DNA of 23,666 nucleotides from an uncultured Butyrivibrio sp. (GCA_910577605.1 CAJTON010000029.1:14925-38590), one strand, 5' to 3'. Counted from the first letter of the stretch, positions 16,393 through 23,666 are shown. Notes: a model not told the origin generated them from the sequence alone. Made by a program: numbers and translations.

Positions 16393-16422
16393 AAAAATAG
16401 ACCTGTTTCCAGGTCTATTTTT
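16393..16422 (-). terminator. Terminator of the 6S RNA
   Basis: A 13-bp stem (16393-16405 with 16410-16422) has a 4-nt loop and ends in a U-run on the minus strand. Confidence 0.85.
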
Positions 16423-16621
16423 ATATGCCCCAAAATGCCGGTTCCTATGATTTTGACGCCTAGCCAAAGCTAGGTGGGTAACCGCAAATAAGCTTCTGCC
16501 TTCCACTGCGAAACGGAGGCCTGACATCCGCTTAAAGATATAGGAATCCCTTTAATCAAATGTAGGTTCAAAACTATAGGAGTTGTCGAACATTTCAGGA
16601 AACATACCTAAGTTTTATCAT
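16393..16621 (-). ncRNA. ssrS: 6S RNA
   Basis: 6S RNA mimics an open promoter and sequesters housekeeping RNA polymerase in stationary phase. The minus strand folds as expected: an inner closing helix pairs 16568-16581 with 16443-16456 (almost fully complementary), an outer helix pairs 16591-16599 with 16429-16437, and a central region lies between. On the 3' side of the central region is a small hairpin, CCTAGC/GCTAGG (about 16459-16474), typical of Firmicutes 6S. Conserved-looking text includes GTTTTGAACCTAC and CGGTTACCCACC. The 5' end is set 7 nt after a strong -10; the 3' end is the terminator. The interval between the spoIID-like gene and pckA holds no protein gene. The identification rests on structure and position, not on a covariance-model search. 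Confidence 0.85.
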
Positions 16622-16629
16622 AAACTTAG
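16608..16629. repeat. 8-bp inverted repeat over the 6S RNA start site
   Basis: CTAAGTTT (16608-16615) and AAACTTAG (16622-16629) are perfect complements around a 6-nt spacer. It touches the -10 element and spans the predicted start, where a repressor would block initiation. It may also be chance in AT-rich DNA. Confidence 0.5.
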
Positions 16630-16656
16630 TATACTATATCCTATGCATTTTTTCAA
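16628..16656 (-). promoter_or_regulatory. Strong sigma-A promoter of the 6S RNA
   Basis: On the minus strand TTGAAA (16651-16656), 17-nt spacer, TATACT (16628-16633). The -35 also lies inside a second inverted repeat, TGCATTTT...AAAATGCA (16644-16667). Confidence 0.75.
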
Positions 16657-16665
16657 TATAAAATG

Positions 16666-16689
16666 CAAAAAATACAATGTAAAACATTG
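16666..16689 (-). terminator. Weak terminator after pckA
   Basis: CAATGT (16675-16680) and ACATTG (16684-16689) form a 6-bp AT-rich stem, followed on the minus strand by TATTTTTT. Some read-through from pckA into the 6S gene is plausible. Confidence 0.4.
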
Positions 16690-16701
16690 GAAAACCGGGC
16701 A

Positions 16702-18417
16702 TTAAAGCGTTGAAGCCTCGTTCACGATCTTCTTGAGAGCCTCAAGCGCCTCGTCGGGAAGCTTGTCGTACCCCTCGTTGGCAGCGGCAAAGTTCTCAAC
16801 CGCGCTCACACGGTTCTCCATAGCGCTCTTAAGGCTGTTTACATATTCCTTATCGGTAAGGTCAGGAGTGAAATCTCCGGTCTTTCCCGACCAGTCGTTC
16901 ATTATCTCGATATCGGAGAAGGGTCCCCACTGCGTGAAGTTTGCCTTCTTCTCAACTATCGTCTCAAGGATTCCGAGCGTATCCTCTTTCTGGCACTTAT
17001 GTCCCATGAAATCGCCGGTGTTGATGATATAGCAGTCAACGTTCTTCTCCTCAACGAGCTTCTTGAACTTAACGTAATCGTTTACAAGAGGATAAGTCCT
17101 GAAGGGGTTAGCGTAGGGTACGATACGAAGCGCGTTCATATCGGTTCCCGCTGCCACACGCTCTGCAGTGGAAGTCTTTGTAGCAAGCGTCGCGCCCATA
17201 ACAGCCGCAAGAGCCGCGCCCTTGAGCTTTAAAACCGGAGGAAGGGTAGGATCCTTCATTATCCAGAAAATAGCGTTTACGGGAGCGTCGATCTTGTCAA
17301 CGCGGTTGGGCGACCAAAGCTTTGACTTGATAGCGCGTCCGTTGCCGTTACGGATGTCCTCGGTAACAAGCTGGATCTTTCCCTCGCTGTCCATCGTAGC
17401 CGAGCAGTTCTGAACCGTTATAAGATACTGATTGTCGGGGCAGCCCGTAGGATAATCGGAGGTCTTGTCAAAATAAGTCGGCTCAAGCGCGATCGACGCA
17501 CAAGTGTCAGCGTTAATTATAAAAGCGTCGTCGTGAAGGACCTTGATCGCGGGATACTTTCCGCCGTGCTTAGCATGCGTAAGAGTTGACTTTCCGGAAC
17601 CCGAAAGTCCGTATACGGAGGCTACATATTTGGAGCCGTCCTCGAGAGTGTACTCCTTCTGTCCACCGTGGCAGGAAGCGTAGCCGTTTCTGTTGGCGAT
17701 AGCCCATGCCATTGTAAGCGTGCCCTTCTTATGCTCTCCGAAATACTTCATTCCGAGGATGCATGCGCAGTTCTGATCGGTATCGAAATAGCAGAGAGTG
17801 AGCGGATCGCTCAAGCAGCTGTAATCGACATCGGGTCTGTTGCCGGGAACCCACTGGGGATCCGAGAAAATATAAATATCAGGCTCCTTGCCGTCTCCTA
17901 CAGGCTTGGAGTTCTTGTACATCTTAACATACTCGTCAGACATATACTGGAAATTGAGCATCCAGTTGTAGAGAAGGTTCTCTTCTCCTTCGGGAAGAAG
18001 AAGGTGCGCCTTAACCATAAATTCGGGATCAAGACCTACGAATACCTCAGCGTGGTACATGGTTCTCCAGCGCGTCTCATAAATCGCATCCATCGCCACC
18101 TTATCGAGCTTCGCGCTGTCAACTCCGGGAAATCCCTTGATACGGCGCGCTGCAGCGTAACGCCCCGTTACCGCTCCGTCGTTGAAAAGAAGTACCTTTG
18201 CGTCCCTCTCAAGTCCGAATTCCTCTCCTCTATAAACAGGCATATCGGTAACGATCGTACCGGGTGAATTTTTAGCCAGCTCATACGCTTCCTTCAAAGT
18301 ATTAACCTTAACCACATTGTTTCCGTAGAATGCAGCCTCAATAATTGAACGGGTTTTGGAAAAACCGACCTTACCGGCTCCGATTTCTTCCAATGGGTAG
18401 TAAGCTTTTGTTGCCAT
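16702..18417 (-). CDS. pckA: Phosphoenolpyruvate carboxykinase (ATP)
   Basis: This cytoplasmic enzyme interconverts oxaloacetate and PEP with ATP/ADP; in anaerobic gut bacteria it often runs toward oxaloacetate and succinate. The 571-residue protein has 'VTGR' (84-86) of the substrate site, a P-loop GLSGSGKS (270-277), an acidic 'LHDDAF' (Asp296, Asp297), 'PVNAIFWIMKDPTLPPV' and 'NTGDFMG'. It is longer than the E. coli enzyme (540 residues), and its P-loop has Ser where GLSGTGKTT is usual, so it belongs to a diverged clostridial subgroup. GGAGG lies 9 nt before the ATG. It has its own promoter and no operon partner. Confidence 0.94.
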   Translation of the reverse strand: MATKAYYPLEEIGAGKVGFSKTRSIIEAAFYGNNVVKVNTLKEAYELAKNSPGTIVTDMPVYRGEEFGLERDAKVLLFNDGAVTGRYAAARRIKGFPGVDSAKLDKVAMDAIYETRWRTMYHAEVFVGLDPEFMVKAHLLLPEGEENLLYNWMLNFQYMSDEYVKMYKNSKPVGDGKEPDIYIFSDPQWVPGNRPDVDYSCLSDPLTLCYFDTDQNCACILGMKYFGEHKKGTLTMAWAIANRNGYASCHGGQKEYTLEDGSKYVASVYGLSGSGKSTLTHAKHGGKYPAIKVLHDDAFIINADTCASIALEPTYFDKTSDYPTGCPDNQYLITVQNCSATMDSEGKIQLVTEDIRNGNGRAIKSKLWSPNRVDKIDAPVNAIFWIMKDPTLPPVLKLKGAALAAVMGATLATKTSTAERVAAGTDMNALRIVPYANPFRTYPLVNDYVKFKKLVEEKNVDCYIINTGDFMGHKCQKEDTLGILETIVEKKANFTQWGPFSDIEIMNDWSGKTGDFTPDLTDKEYVNSLKSAMENRVSAVENFAAANEGYDKLPDEALEALKKIVNEASTL

Positions 18418-18478
18418 TTAAATTTTCCTCCAATCTTTTTTAGCCGACGCTAATAAATTTTCATAAAATTTCTCAAAC

Positions 18479-18507
18479 ATTATCTCATTATCGACATTAA
18501 AAGTCAA
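18479..18507 (-). promoter_or_regulatory. Sigma-A promoter for pckA
   Basis: On the minus strand TTGACT (18502-18507), 17-nt spacer, GATAAT (18479-18484), leaving a leader of about 55 nt. A second GATAAT at 9-nt spacing is too close to serve as the -10. Confidence 0.6.
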
Positions 18508-18586
18508 TAGAGTTTGTTTGGTTTATATTTTCTTTATAATCACAGGTTTTTATTTAAGTTTCCGAATCCCGCTCCGTCCGGCGCTT

Positions 18587-20371
18587 CTATTCCGCCGCCG
18601 CGCCGTCTCCTCTGTAATACAGTGCGTAAAGCCCGTCAACGCCGGAAACCTTCTCGTAGCCGTACTGCATTATAAAACTTCTGTCGTCAGACGTAAGCCC
18701 GTCATATCTGAGATCAAGCACAAGATAATCCGCAGGAACGTTTTTCTCGTGTATCGCGGGGTACGAGTAAAGCTTATCGCGGTTTGACAAATGCGCCACG
18801 AAAAACGTGGAAGCGCTTACAGACGCGTCCTTCGGTATGCTGTCCATTACCTCGTCAAGAATCCTGATGTTTTCTTTATTATAAATATACGAATCAATAT
18901 AATAGCTTCTTGAGAGTCCGGCAATAGGCATCACTATGACCGCCGCGCAGATCGCAAGAGAACACATGAAGCGTCTGGCCTTTTCAGAAAGCTCCGCGTA
19001 ATTGGACACCGCGAGATATGTCAGTATCGCCATCGTACCGAACGCGTACTGAAAATAGATAGAATACTGGTACACATAATCCGAGGCAAGGTTTATTATG
19101 AGCACGGGCAGCAGAAGAATCAGCTTGGACACCTTTTTAGTCGCCACAGGAATAAAACCGAGAGGTACGAGCATATAAATTATGAACTGGTATTTTTTCT
19201 CCTTAAAGCATTCGCTGAGCACATATGCGGGGTTGGTAATGAAATTCTTTATAACGTCCATCAATCCGCCGCTGTCGCCCGCCATGTAATTCTCATATCT
19301 GTTGCTCATCACTCCAAGACCGAAATGACGCATAAGCATCGTTACCGTCAGGAAATAAGCCACTCCGAACATAAGCATTACCGTTCCCTTGACGTATTTA
19401 CGCTTACCGATGATGACGTACAAGCCTATACAGGATATATACATGGGCGCATCCTCTTTTACCAGGACGGTCAGCAAAGACATGGCGATCATGCCCTTTA
19501 TGTCGTCTTTTTCGATAAAATAGAACAGCCACAGAAGCAGCGGTACAAGAAAACAGTTTTCGTGCAGGTCGTAAAAGCAGCCGGTCGTAAGCACCGGAAA
19601 AAGAGCAAAAATAACGCCGAACGCCGCTGTCGCGCTTTTGCTCAGCTCAAACTTACGGCAAAGAAGATATACGGGTATGATGCCGCTCGCCAGGGTCAGT
19701 ACCTGAAGTATCTGAAGGGTGGCGGGATAAGGAAAAATAAAGTATATGGGAAGATAAATATAGTATATAGGAGAAAAATGCACCGCGAAATGGGACAAAA
19801 GTCTTTCGCGCTCCACCGTAGTGACAGGCTGAAAGCTCTCCCTCATATTGTGGAACATCTGCGCCCATATTCCGAAATCAAACGCGGGCGACGAATAGTT
19901 TACATACCGAAGAACCGTTGTAGTTCCCGCTATTCCCATGTAAAAAACCGCAGCTATCACATATAGTATCACGACCGTGCTTTTTTTCTTAATGTCCACA
20001 AAATCTTTTGTTTTATTCACGGCATACACCACGCATACGCCAAGAAACGCCAGCAGACCAATAAGATACGGAAGTTCCGAATTACCGCTTATGGTAAACA
20101 TTCCGTACAAGGTCACAAGGATCATCGGCCCGTAAGCCTCCATCCAGGCAAAAACCTTTAGATAGCCGAGCGCGCAGAATATGATAAAAAACAGTAGAAC
20201 AAAACAAAGATACATCACCATATTGATCTCAGCTGCGAACATCGCCGAATTAAAGGTCTGCTGTGACTTGAGACAGAACATTACGGCAGTCAGAAGCCAC
20301 GCCATGATGATTCTTACTATGACCTTCTCAAATGTGACGCTCTTTTTAAAATTTATCCAGAATTCACGCAT
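18587..20371 (-). CDS. DUF2079 family multi-pass membrane protein
   Basis: The 594-residue protein has many hydrophobic segments and the DUF2079 pattern 'VNYSSPAFDFGIWAQMFHNM', 'HFAVHFSPIYYIYLPIYF', 'FPYPATLQILQ' and 'GCFYDLHENCFLVPLLLW'. This resembles GT-C-type glycosyltransferases that use lipid-linked sugars, but no reaction is established. The C-terminal ~80 residues look soluble. I chose the ATG at 20371 because GGGAG lies 9 nt upstream; the ATG at 20389 adds six residues without a usable site. The start overlaps the DUF1653 gene stop by one base (TAATG), so translation is coupled. Downstream of its stop at 18587 I see no clear terminator. Confidence 0.88.
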   Translation of the reverse strand: MREFWINFKKSVTFEKVIVRIIMAWLLTAVMFCLKSQQTFNSAMFAAEINMVMYLCFVLLFFIIFCALGYLKVFAWMEAYGPMILVTLYGMFTISGNSELPYLIGLLAFLGVCVVYAVNKTKDFVDIKKKSTVVILYVIAAVFYMGIAGTTTVLRYVNYSSPAFDFGIWAQMFHNMRESFQPVTTVERERLLSHFAVHFSPIYYIYLPIYFIFPYPATLQILQVLTLASGIIPVYLLCRKFELSKSATAAFGVIFALFPVLTTGCFYDLHENCFLVPLLLWLFYFIEKDDIKGMIAMSLLTVLVKEDAPMYISCIGLYVIIGKRKYVKGTVMLMFGVAYFLTVTMLMRHFGLGVMSNRYENYMAGDSGGLMDVIKNFITNPAYVLSECFKEKKYQFIIYMLVPLGFIPVATKKVSKLILLLPVLIINLASDYVYQYSIYFQYAFGTMAILTYLAVSNYAELSEKARRFMCSLAICAAVIVMPIAGLSRSYYIDSYIYNKENIRILDEVMDSIPKDASVSASTFFVAHLSNRDKLYSYPAIHEKNVPADYLVLDLRYDGLTSDDRSFIMQYGYEKVSGVDGLYALYYRGDGAAAE

Positions 20372-20922
20372 TATCTCAGTCTCCCGCATTCAAATCTTGC
20401 TTTCGTCCGCAGACAGTAAAGCAAGCTGTCTAATCTTTCGTCAAGCGCTCCCTCTCCAACGGTAAAATCCATTGAAACCGCAATATCGCTTATAAGTTTG
20501 TCGTCAATTTTATTTTTTATGCTGTTAAGGTACTCTATCTTTTCCTTACAGCCTTCCCTGTCAAAAAACTCTATAAGCAGCGGATTTACCCCTTCGGGCA
20601 GTTCGTATCTGTTCCCCGGCTCTTCTGCGACTGTATTACCGCGGTCTGTCCCCGCCGTAGCATTGAAAGCTCCGCTCACATCAGCGCCTTCAATTTTTTC
20701 AAATCTGTATTTTTGTACGGCATCGGGATATTTGTCCCTATCCACCTCGCTCATAAACATATCGTACGGTCTGACATATACCTTATAATCCCCGTAAAGA
20801 GCCTGATAAGCAACCATCTTCTCCCTGGTTTCCGAATGGTAAGCCACCGCGACTATCTGGTACATTTTGTTTTTAAAGTGCCTGAATTTATCCCCCGGCA
20901 CAAGGCTTCTTGAACCACACAT
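20371..20922 (-). CDS. DUF1653 domain protein
   Basis: The first ~70 residues match DUF1653: 'GDKFRHFKNKMYQIVAVAYH', 'MVAYQALYGDYKVYVRPYDM' and 'FMSEVDRDKYPD'. The rest, about 100 residues, is a charged, less conserved tail ending in a helical segment, making 183 residues where many DUF1653 proteins are far shorter. Function unknown. A strong GGAGGAGGGGAG lies before the ATG. First gene of a two-gene unit with the DUF2079 protein. Confidence 0.85.
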   Translation of the reverse strand: MCGSRSLVPGDKFRHFKNKMYQIVAVAYHSETREKMVAYQALYGDYKVYVRPYDMFMSEVDRDKYPDAVQKYRFEKIEGADVSGAFNATAGTDRGNTVAEEPGNRYELPEGVNPLLIEFFDREGCKEKIEYLNSIKNKIDDKLISDIAVSMDFTVGEGALDERLDSLLYCLRTKARFECGRLR

Positions 20923-20954
20923 ACGTCTCCCCTCCTCCAGCTTAATTATTTTCC

Positions 20955-20983
20955 ATTATATAACAAAGCACCGCGAAAATCAA
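20955..20983 (-). promoter_or_regulatory. Sigma-A promoter for the DUF1653-DUF2079 unit
   Basis: On the minus strand TTGATT (20978-20983), 17-nt spacer, consensus TATAAT (20955-20960), 32 bp before the ATG. Confidence 0.7.
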
Positions 20984-21011
20984 TACAGCCCTCTCCTTTG
21001 CCTGAACCGCA

Positions 21012-21045
21012 CAAAAAAGCCGCCTTCTTCCAAAAGCGGCTTTTT
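21012..21045 (-). terminator. Terminator after the surface protein gene
   Basis: AAAAAGCCGC (21014-21023) pairs with GCGGCTTTTT (21036-21045) around a 12-nt loop, with U-runs on either strand. It separates the surface protein gene from the DUF1653 promoter. Confidence 0.8.
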
Positions 21046-21104
21046 CATTATTGGGAATAATCTATTGCATTTAACTCCTGCGAGTTAATGAAAGGCAATG
21101 CTGT

Positions 21105-22943
21105 TTATCTCTTTTTTACCAGTCCGTAGATACCGAGAACCGCAAAGCATACTCCCGAAATCCCGAATATAAGTTTGAAAATATCGGCGTTGCTGCTGTC
21201 GCCCGTATCTGCTTCTACCTCTCCTTTTCTTCTAGGTCTAGTAACAGTCTCCTCAGGCGTCGTATCCTCATCGTTCTCAACGTCAGGGGTTCTCGTAATA
21301 ATTTCAATTGTAGTTTCCTCAGGAGTTGTAACAACCTCAGGGGTGGTGTCCTCTTCAGGAGTCGTAACTTCTTCGGGAGTGGTGTCCTCTTCAGGAGTCG
21401 TCGTACCCTCCTCGGGAGTGGTGTCCTCTTCAGTGGACGTTGTTCCTTCTTCAGGAGTCGTGTCCTCCTCGGTAGACGTTGTTCCTTCTTCAGGAGTCGT
21501 GTCCTCCTCGGTGGACGTTGTTCCTTCTTCAGGCGTTGTGTCCTCCTCCTCGGTGGACGTTGTTCCCTCTTCGGGAGTTGTGTCCTCCTCGGTAGACGTT
21601 GTTCCTTCTTCAGGCGTTGTGTCCTCTTCGGTGGAGGTCGTTTCCTCCTCGGACTCTGTTGTATCTTCTTCGGTGGAGGTCGTTTCCTCTTCGGACTCTG
21701 TTGTATCTTCTTCAGTGGAGGTCGTTTCCTCTTCGGTCTCGGTTGTATCCTCCTCAGTAGAAGTAGTTTCCTCTTCGGTCTCCGTCGTGTCCTCCTCGGT
21801 GGAGGTCGTTTCCTCTTCGGTCTCCGTCGTGTCCTCCTCGGTAGAGGTCGTTTCCTCTTCAGTGGAAGTAGTTTCTTCTTCAGTCTCCGTACTGGTCACA
21901 TTTGCGGGAGTAGTATCCTCAGGTTCCTCAAAGAACGTAATCGCAAATGAGTGGCACTCACCTACGGATTTAATGCTGTTGGCAAAAATCGCTCCATTGC
22001 AGTTGGATGCCGTTACGTTCGCATTGGGCGCAAGATAATATCCTATACCCTCGGTAACATTCATGTTAAAAGTTCTGTTCTCCTCGGACGTGGTAGGGAA
22101 ATATACGTTCCATACTATATTCTCGGCAAATTCGGGAGCAACCTGACCGCCGTCTCCGGTAAGCTTTCCGTTGACCCTTACCTTAAAAAGATTGATCGTG
22201 CTCTTATCCGCCAATTCCTCTGCGTCTATGTTTATTATGACTTTGGTATTTTTCTTTACATTATTTATGTTTATCTGATATGCGTCCGAACCGTAGCTGT
22301 CCTCACCGACAAACGACCTCACAAGATCGGTCAGATCAAACACATATGTTTCGGTGCCTTTTACTTTGTCTTTGATACGGATGTCTTCAACATTCTTGTA
22401 CTCCGACAGATCAATAGTCATTCCGTTCTTTTCGTCGGGGTTGAACGCTCCTGCCGTATAACCGATATACTTATGTGAAACCGCGTCAAGCACCGCATAG
22501 AGAGCATCCATATCAATAAACTGCTCGCCGACCTTAACGGTCACATAATTACCGACAGGCTCGCCGATGCTGTTGACATAATATACCGCTCCGCCATTTT
22601 CAGGATATACCGACGTATTCCACTCCCCAAGGCTTACAATAGAAGGAAGCGCAACAGTACGGTTCACCATCTGAGTTCCTACATTGGTGCTTCCGGTAAG
22701 AGCTCCGCCGCAAAGTATATTTCCGGCATGGTGAACGCTCACCTGCGTATCGGCATAGGATACAAATGTAAAATCGCCTGCGGCTCCGAATTCCGTTCGC
22801 GTAACCGGCTTATACGTTTCGTTGTCGGCATAAGCTGTTTCAGACGCCAATCCGATACCCGCCGCAATGCCGCCGAAAACGATTGCGAAAGCAAGCATGA
22901 TAGCACCTGTTCTTCTGCTCATACTTCTGATTCTTCTGAACAT
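21105..22943 (-). CDS. Exported choice-of-anchor-A type surface protein with Thr/Glu-rich stalk
   Basis: The 612-residue protein has a signal peptide (basic start, hydrophobic core about 13-33, likely cut after 'ETAYA', residue 39), then a domain of about 300 residues. The closing segment of that domain reads 'ENIVWNVYFPTT', 'GIGYYLAPNANVTASNCNGA' and 'SIKSVGECHSF', the pattern of choice-of-anchor A domains. Next is a low-complexity stalk (about 349-567). The C-terminus has 'ADTGDSSN', a hydrophobic helix and a final KKR. This resembles a sortase signal, but LP of LPxTG is missing. GGAGGG lies about 8 nt before the ATG. No sortase gene is in the window. Role as an adhesin or surface-layer component is inferred. 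Confidence 0.85.
   Translation of the reverse strand: MFRRIRSMSRRTGAIMLAFAIVFGGIAAGIGLASETAYADNETYKPVTRTEFGAAGDFTFVSYADTQVSVHHAGNILCGGALTGSTNVGTQMVNRTVALPSIVSLGEWNTSVYPENGGAVYYVNSIGEPVGNYVTVKVGEQFIDMDALYAVLDAVSHKYIGYTAGAFNPDEKNGMTIDLSEYKNVEDIRIKDKVKGTETYVFDLTDLVRSFVGEDSYGSDAYQININNVKKNTKVIINIDAEELADKSTINLFKVRVNGKLTGDGGQVAPEFAENIVWNVYFPTTSEENRTFNMNVTEGIGYYLAPNANVTASNCNGAIFANSIKSVGECHSFAITFFEEPEDTTPANVTSTETEEETTSTEEETTSTEEDTTETEEETTSTEEDTTETEEETTSTEEDTTETEEETTSTEEDTTESEEETTSTEEDTTESEEETTSTEEDTTPEEGTTSTEEDTTPEEGTTSTEEEDTTPEEGTTSTEEDTTPEEGTTSTEEDTTPEEGTTSTEEDTTPEEGTTTPEEDTTPEEVTTPEEDTTPEVVTTPEETTIEIITRTPDVENDEDTTPEETVTRPRRKGEVEADTGDSSNADIFKLIFGISGVCFAVLGIYGLVKKR
21330..21905 (-). repeat. Tandem 39/42-bp repeats encoding the surface protein stalk
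   Basis: In protein order: three TTSTEEDTTETEEE, two TTSTEEDTTESEEE, six TTSTEEDTTPEEG (one with an extra Glu), then shorter TTPEE-type units. Unit lengths are 42 then 39 bp, all in frame. Synonymous differences between units show they are not all recent copies. Such arrays readily change copy number. Confidence 0.9.
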
Positions 22944-23018
22944 TTTGTTTTCCCTCCGTCCTAATAGATTTTCCCGTTTTTGATACTACCAATATATCAC
23001 TGTTTTTTAAATACTTTT

Positions 23019-23035
23019 ACCCCCTTTTAGGGGGT
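23019..23035. repeat. GC-rich inverted repeat in the divergent surface protein/protease region
   Basis: ACCCCCT and AGGGGGT form a perfect 7-bp stem with a 3-nt loop, standing out in very AT-rich DNA (22944-23132). It lies 76 bp before the surface protein ATG and 22 bp upstream of the protease -35. No gene ends here, so an operator is more likely than a terminator. I see no convincing promoter for the surface protein gene. Confidence 0.45.
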
Positions 23036-23056
23036 ATTTTGAAAATTTTTACATTT

Positions 23057-23085
23057 TTCACTTACGGAAAATTTAATCATAGAAT
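23057..23085 (+). promoter_or_regulatory. Candidate promoter for the S8 protease
   Basis: TTCACT (23057-23062), 17-nt spacer, TAGAAT (23080-23085), 47 bp before the ATG. Confidence 0.45.
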
Positions 23086-23132
23086 ATATGTATGAATCCA
23101 TAAAATTAAAACCTCTTTTTAGGGTGAATTCC

Positions 23133-23666
23133 ATGAATAAAATAAGAAATCTTCTCGACATTGACAGAATACACCGGAACGGGATAACCGGCTCCGGCGT
23201 CAACGTCGCCGTACTTGATACGGGAATGTATATGCATAACGATCTAAGCGGGAATCTGGTAGAATTCCGTGATTTCGTGAACGGACGGACGAAAGCCTAC
23301 GACGACAACTCGCACGGTACTCATGTATGCGGTATAATCGGAGCGTCAGGACGTATGAGCGGCGGGCTTTACAAGGGAATAGCGCCGTCAGCGGGCGTTC
23401 TCCCCATTAAGGTCCTCAACCACAGCGGAACCGGCGATTCATCGGACATAATCTCCGGAATACAGTGGATACTGCGCAACCATGAAATATGGAATATCCG
23501 CGTAGTAAATATTTCCATCGGTACGGACTCGTCAAAATGCGAGGACGAATCAAGCCTGCTCGTGAAATCCGTGGACGCGCTCTGGGACGCCGGACTCACC
23601 GTTATCACATCCGCAGGCAACAACGGTCCGGGCTACCGTTCCATAACCACTCCCGGAATAAGCCGC
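23133..23666 (+). CDS. S8 family serine protease (subtilisin), N-terminal part, cut by window edge
   Basis: The 178 visible residues begin almost directly with the catalytic domain: 'NVAVLDTGM' holds the catalytic Asp29, HGTHVCG the catalytic His61, 'SAGNNG' the oxyanion Asn163. The catalytic serine lies beyond the right edge. There is no signal peptide and hardly any propeptide, which suggests an intracellular subtilisin-like enzyme (as AprX or ISP types), unless a later part provides export. The ATG at 23133 has AGGG about 8 nt upstream. It is divergent from the surface protein gene with 189 bp between them. Confidence 0.9.
   Translation, partial: MNKIRNLLDIDRIHRNGITGSGVNVAVLDTGMYMHNDLSGNLVEFRDFVNGRTKAYDDNSHGTHVCGIIGASGRMSGGLYKGIAPSAGVLPIKVLNHSGTGDSSDIISGIQWILRNHEIWNIRVVNISIGTDSSKCEDESSLLVKSVDALWDAGLTVITSAGNNGPGYRSITTPGISR

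Noticed and set aside
21330..21905. CRISPR-like repeat array
   Set aside because: The units are contiguous, in frame and without unique spacers; they encode a protein stalk.
21175..22038. 287-residue plus-strand open frame of Ser/Val repeats
   Set aside because: It is the complement of the Thr/Glu repeat array of the surface protein; low-complexity repeats keep the opposite frame open. It has no ribosome binding site.

Overview
The window looks like chromosome from an anaerobic Gram-positive of the class Clostridia, probably near Lachnospiraceae or Oscillospiraceae. This rests on the ireB-ruvX-DUF1292 cluster next to RNase J, scpA/scpB, a SpoIID-type protein, a THUMP-type ThiI without a rhodanese domain, a clostridial ATP-type PEP carboxykinase, a Firmicutes-style 6S RNA and strong AGGAGG ribosome binding sites. 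Most genes lie on the minus strand. Both edges cut genes: RNase J on the left and an S8 protease on the right.

Layout. (1) 1-3085, minus: rnj (partial, TTG start), a DUF1292 protein, ruvX, ireB and mtaB. The mtaB reading frame is broken near 2555 by an out-of-register duplication of a diverged 42-bp segment. (2) 3138-3486, plus: a lone HPr-like gene with its own promoter and a terminator-like hairpin. It keeps the regulatory serine but lacks the phosphorylatable histidine. (3) 3518-11266, minus: a long housekeeping series, in transcription order metallophosphoesterase, scpA, scpB, M18 aminopeptidase, prmA, rsmE, cysteine desulfurase, thiI. It covers chromosome segregation, ribosome methylation and sulfur delivery to tRNA. 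(4) 11342-12960, minus: an ECF-type sigma factor and a coupled single-pass membrane partner, closed by an 18-bp-stem terminator. (5) 13111-14035, plus: a YihY/BrkB-family membrane protein whose 3' end overlaps the convergent spoIID-like gene (14010-16340, minus). (6) 16393-16633, minus: a 6S RNA with a strong promoter and terminator, directly downstream of pckA (16702-18417). (7) 18587-20922, minus: a DUF1653 protein and a DUF2079 multi-pass membrane protein, overlapping by one base. (8) 21105-22943, minus: an exported choice-of-anchor-A type surface protein with a Thr/Glu/Pro-rich repeat stalk and an atypical sorting signal. (9) 23133 to the right edge, plus: the start of an S8 serine protease divergent from it.

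Several starts were moved downstream from the longest open frame because an in-frame ATG sits at the right distance from a clear Shine-Dalgarno sequence: cysteine desulfurase, M18 aminopeptidase, scpA, the sigma factor and the DUF2079 protein. I saw no tRNA or rRNA genes, insertion sequences, CRISPR arrays or prophage genes. Most of the window is ordinary core genome. The points worth a second look are the mtaB junction, the His-less HPr, the inverted repeat over the 6S RNA start site, the overlapping yihY/spoIID pair, and the surface protein/protease divergent locus. I did not find a clear new multi-gene system.
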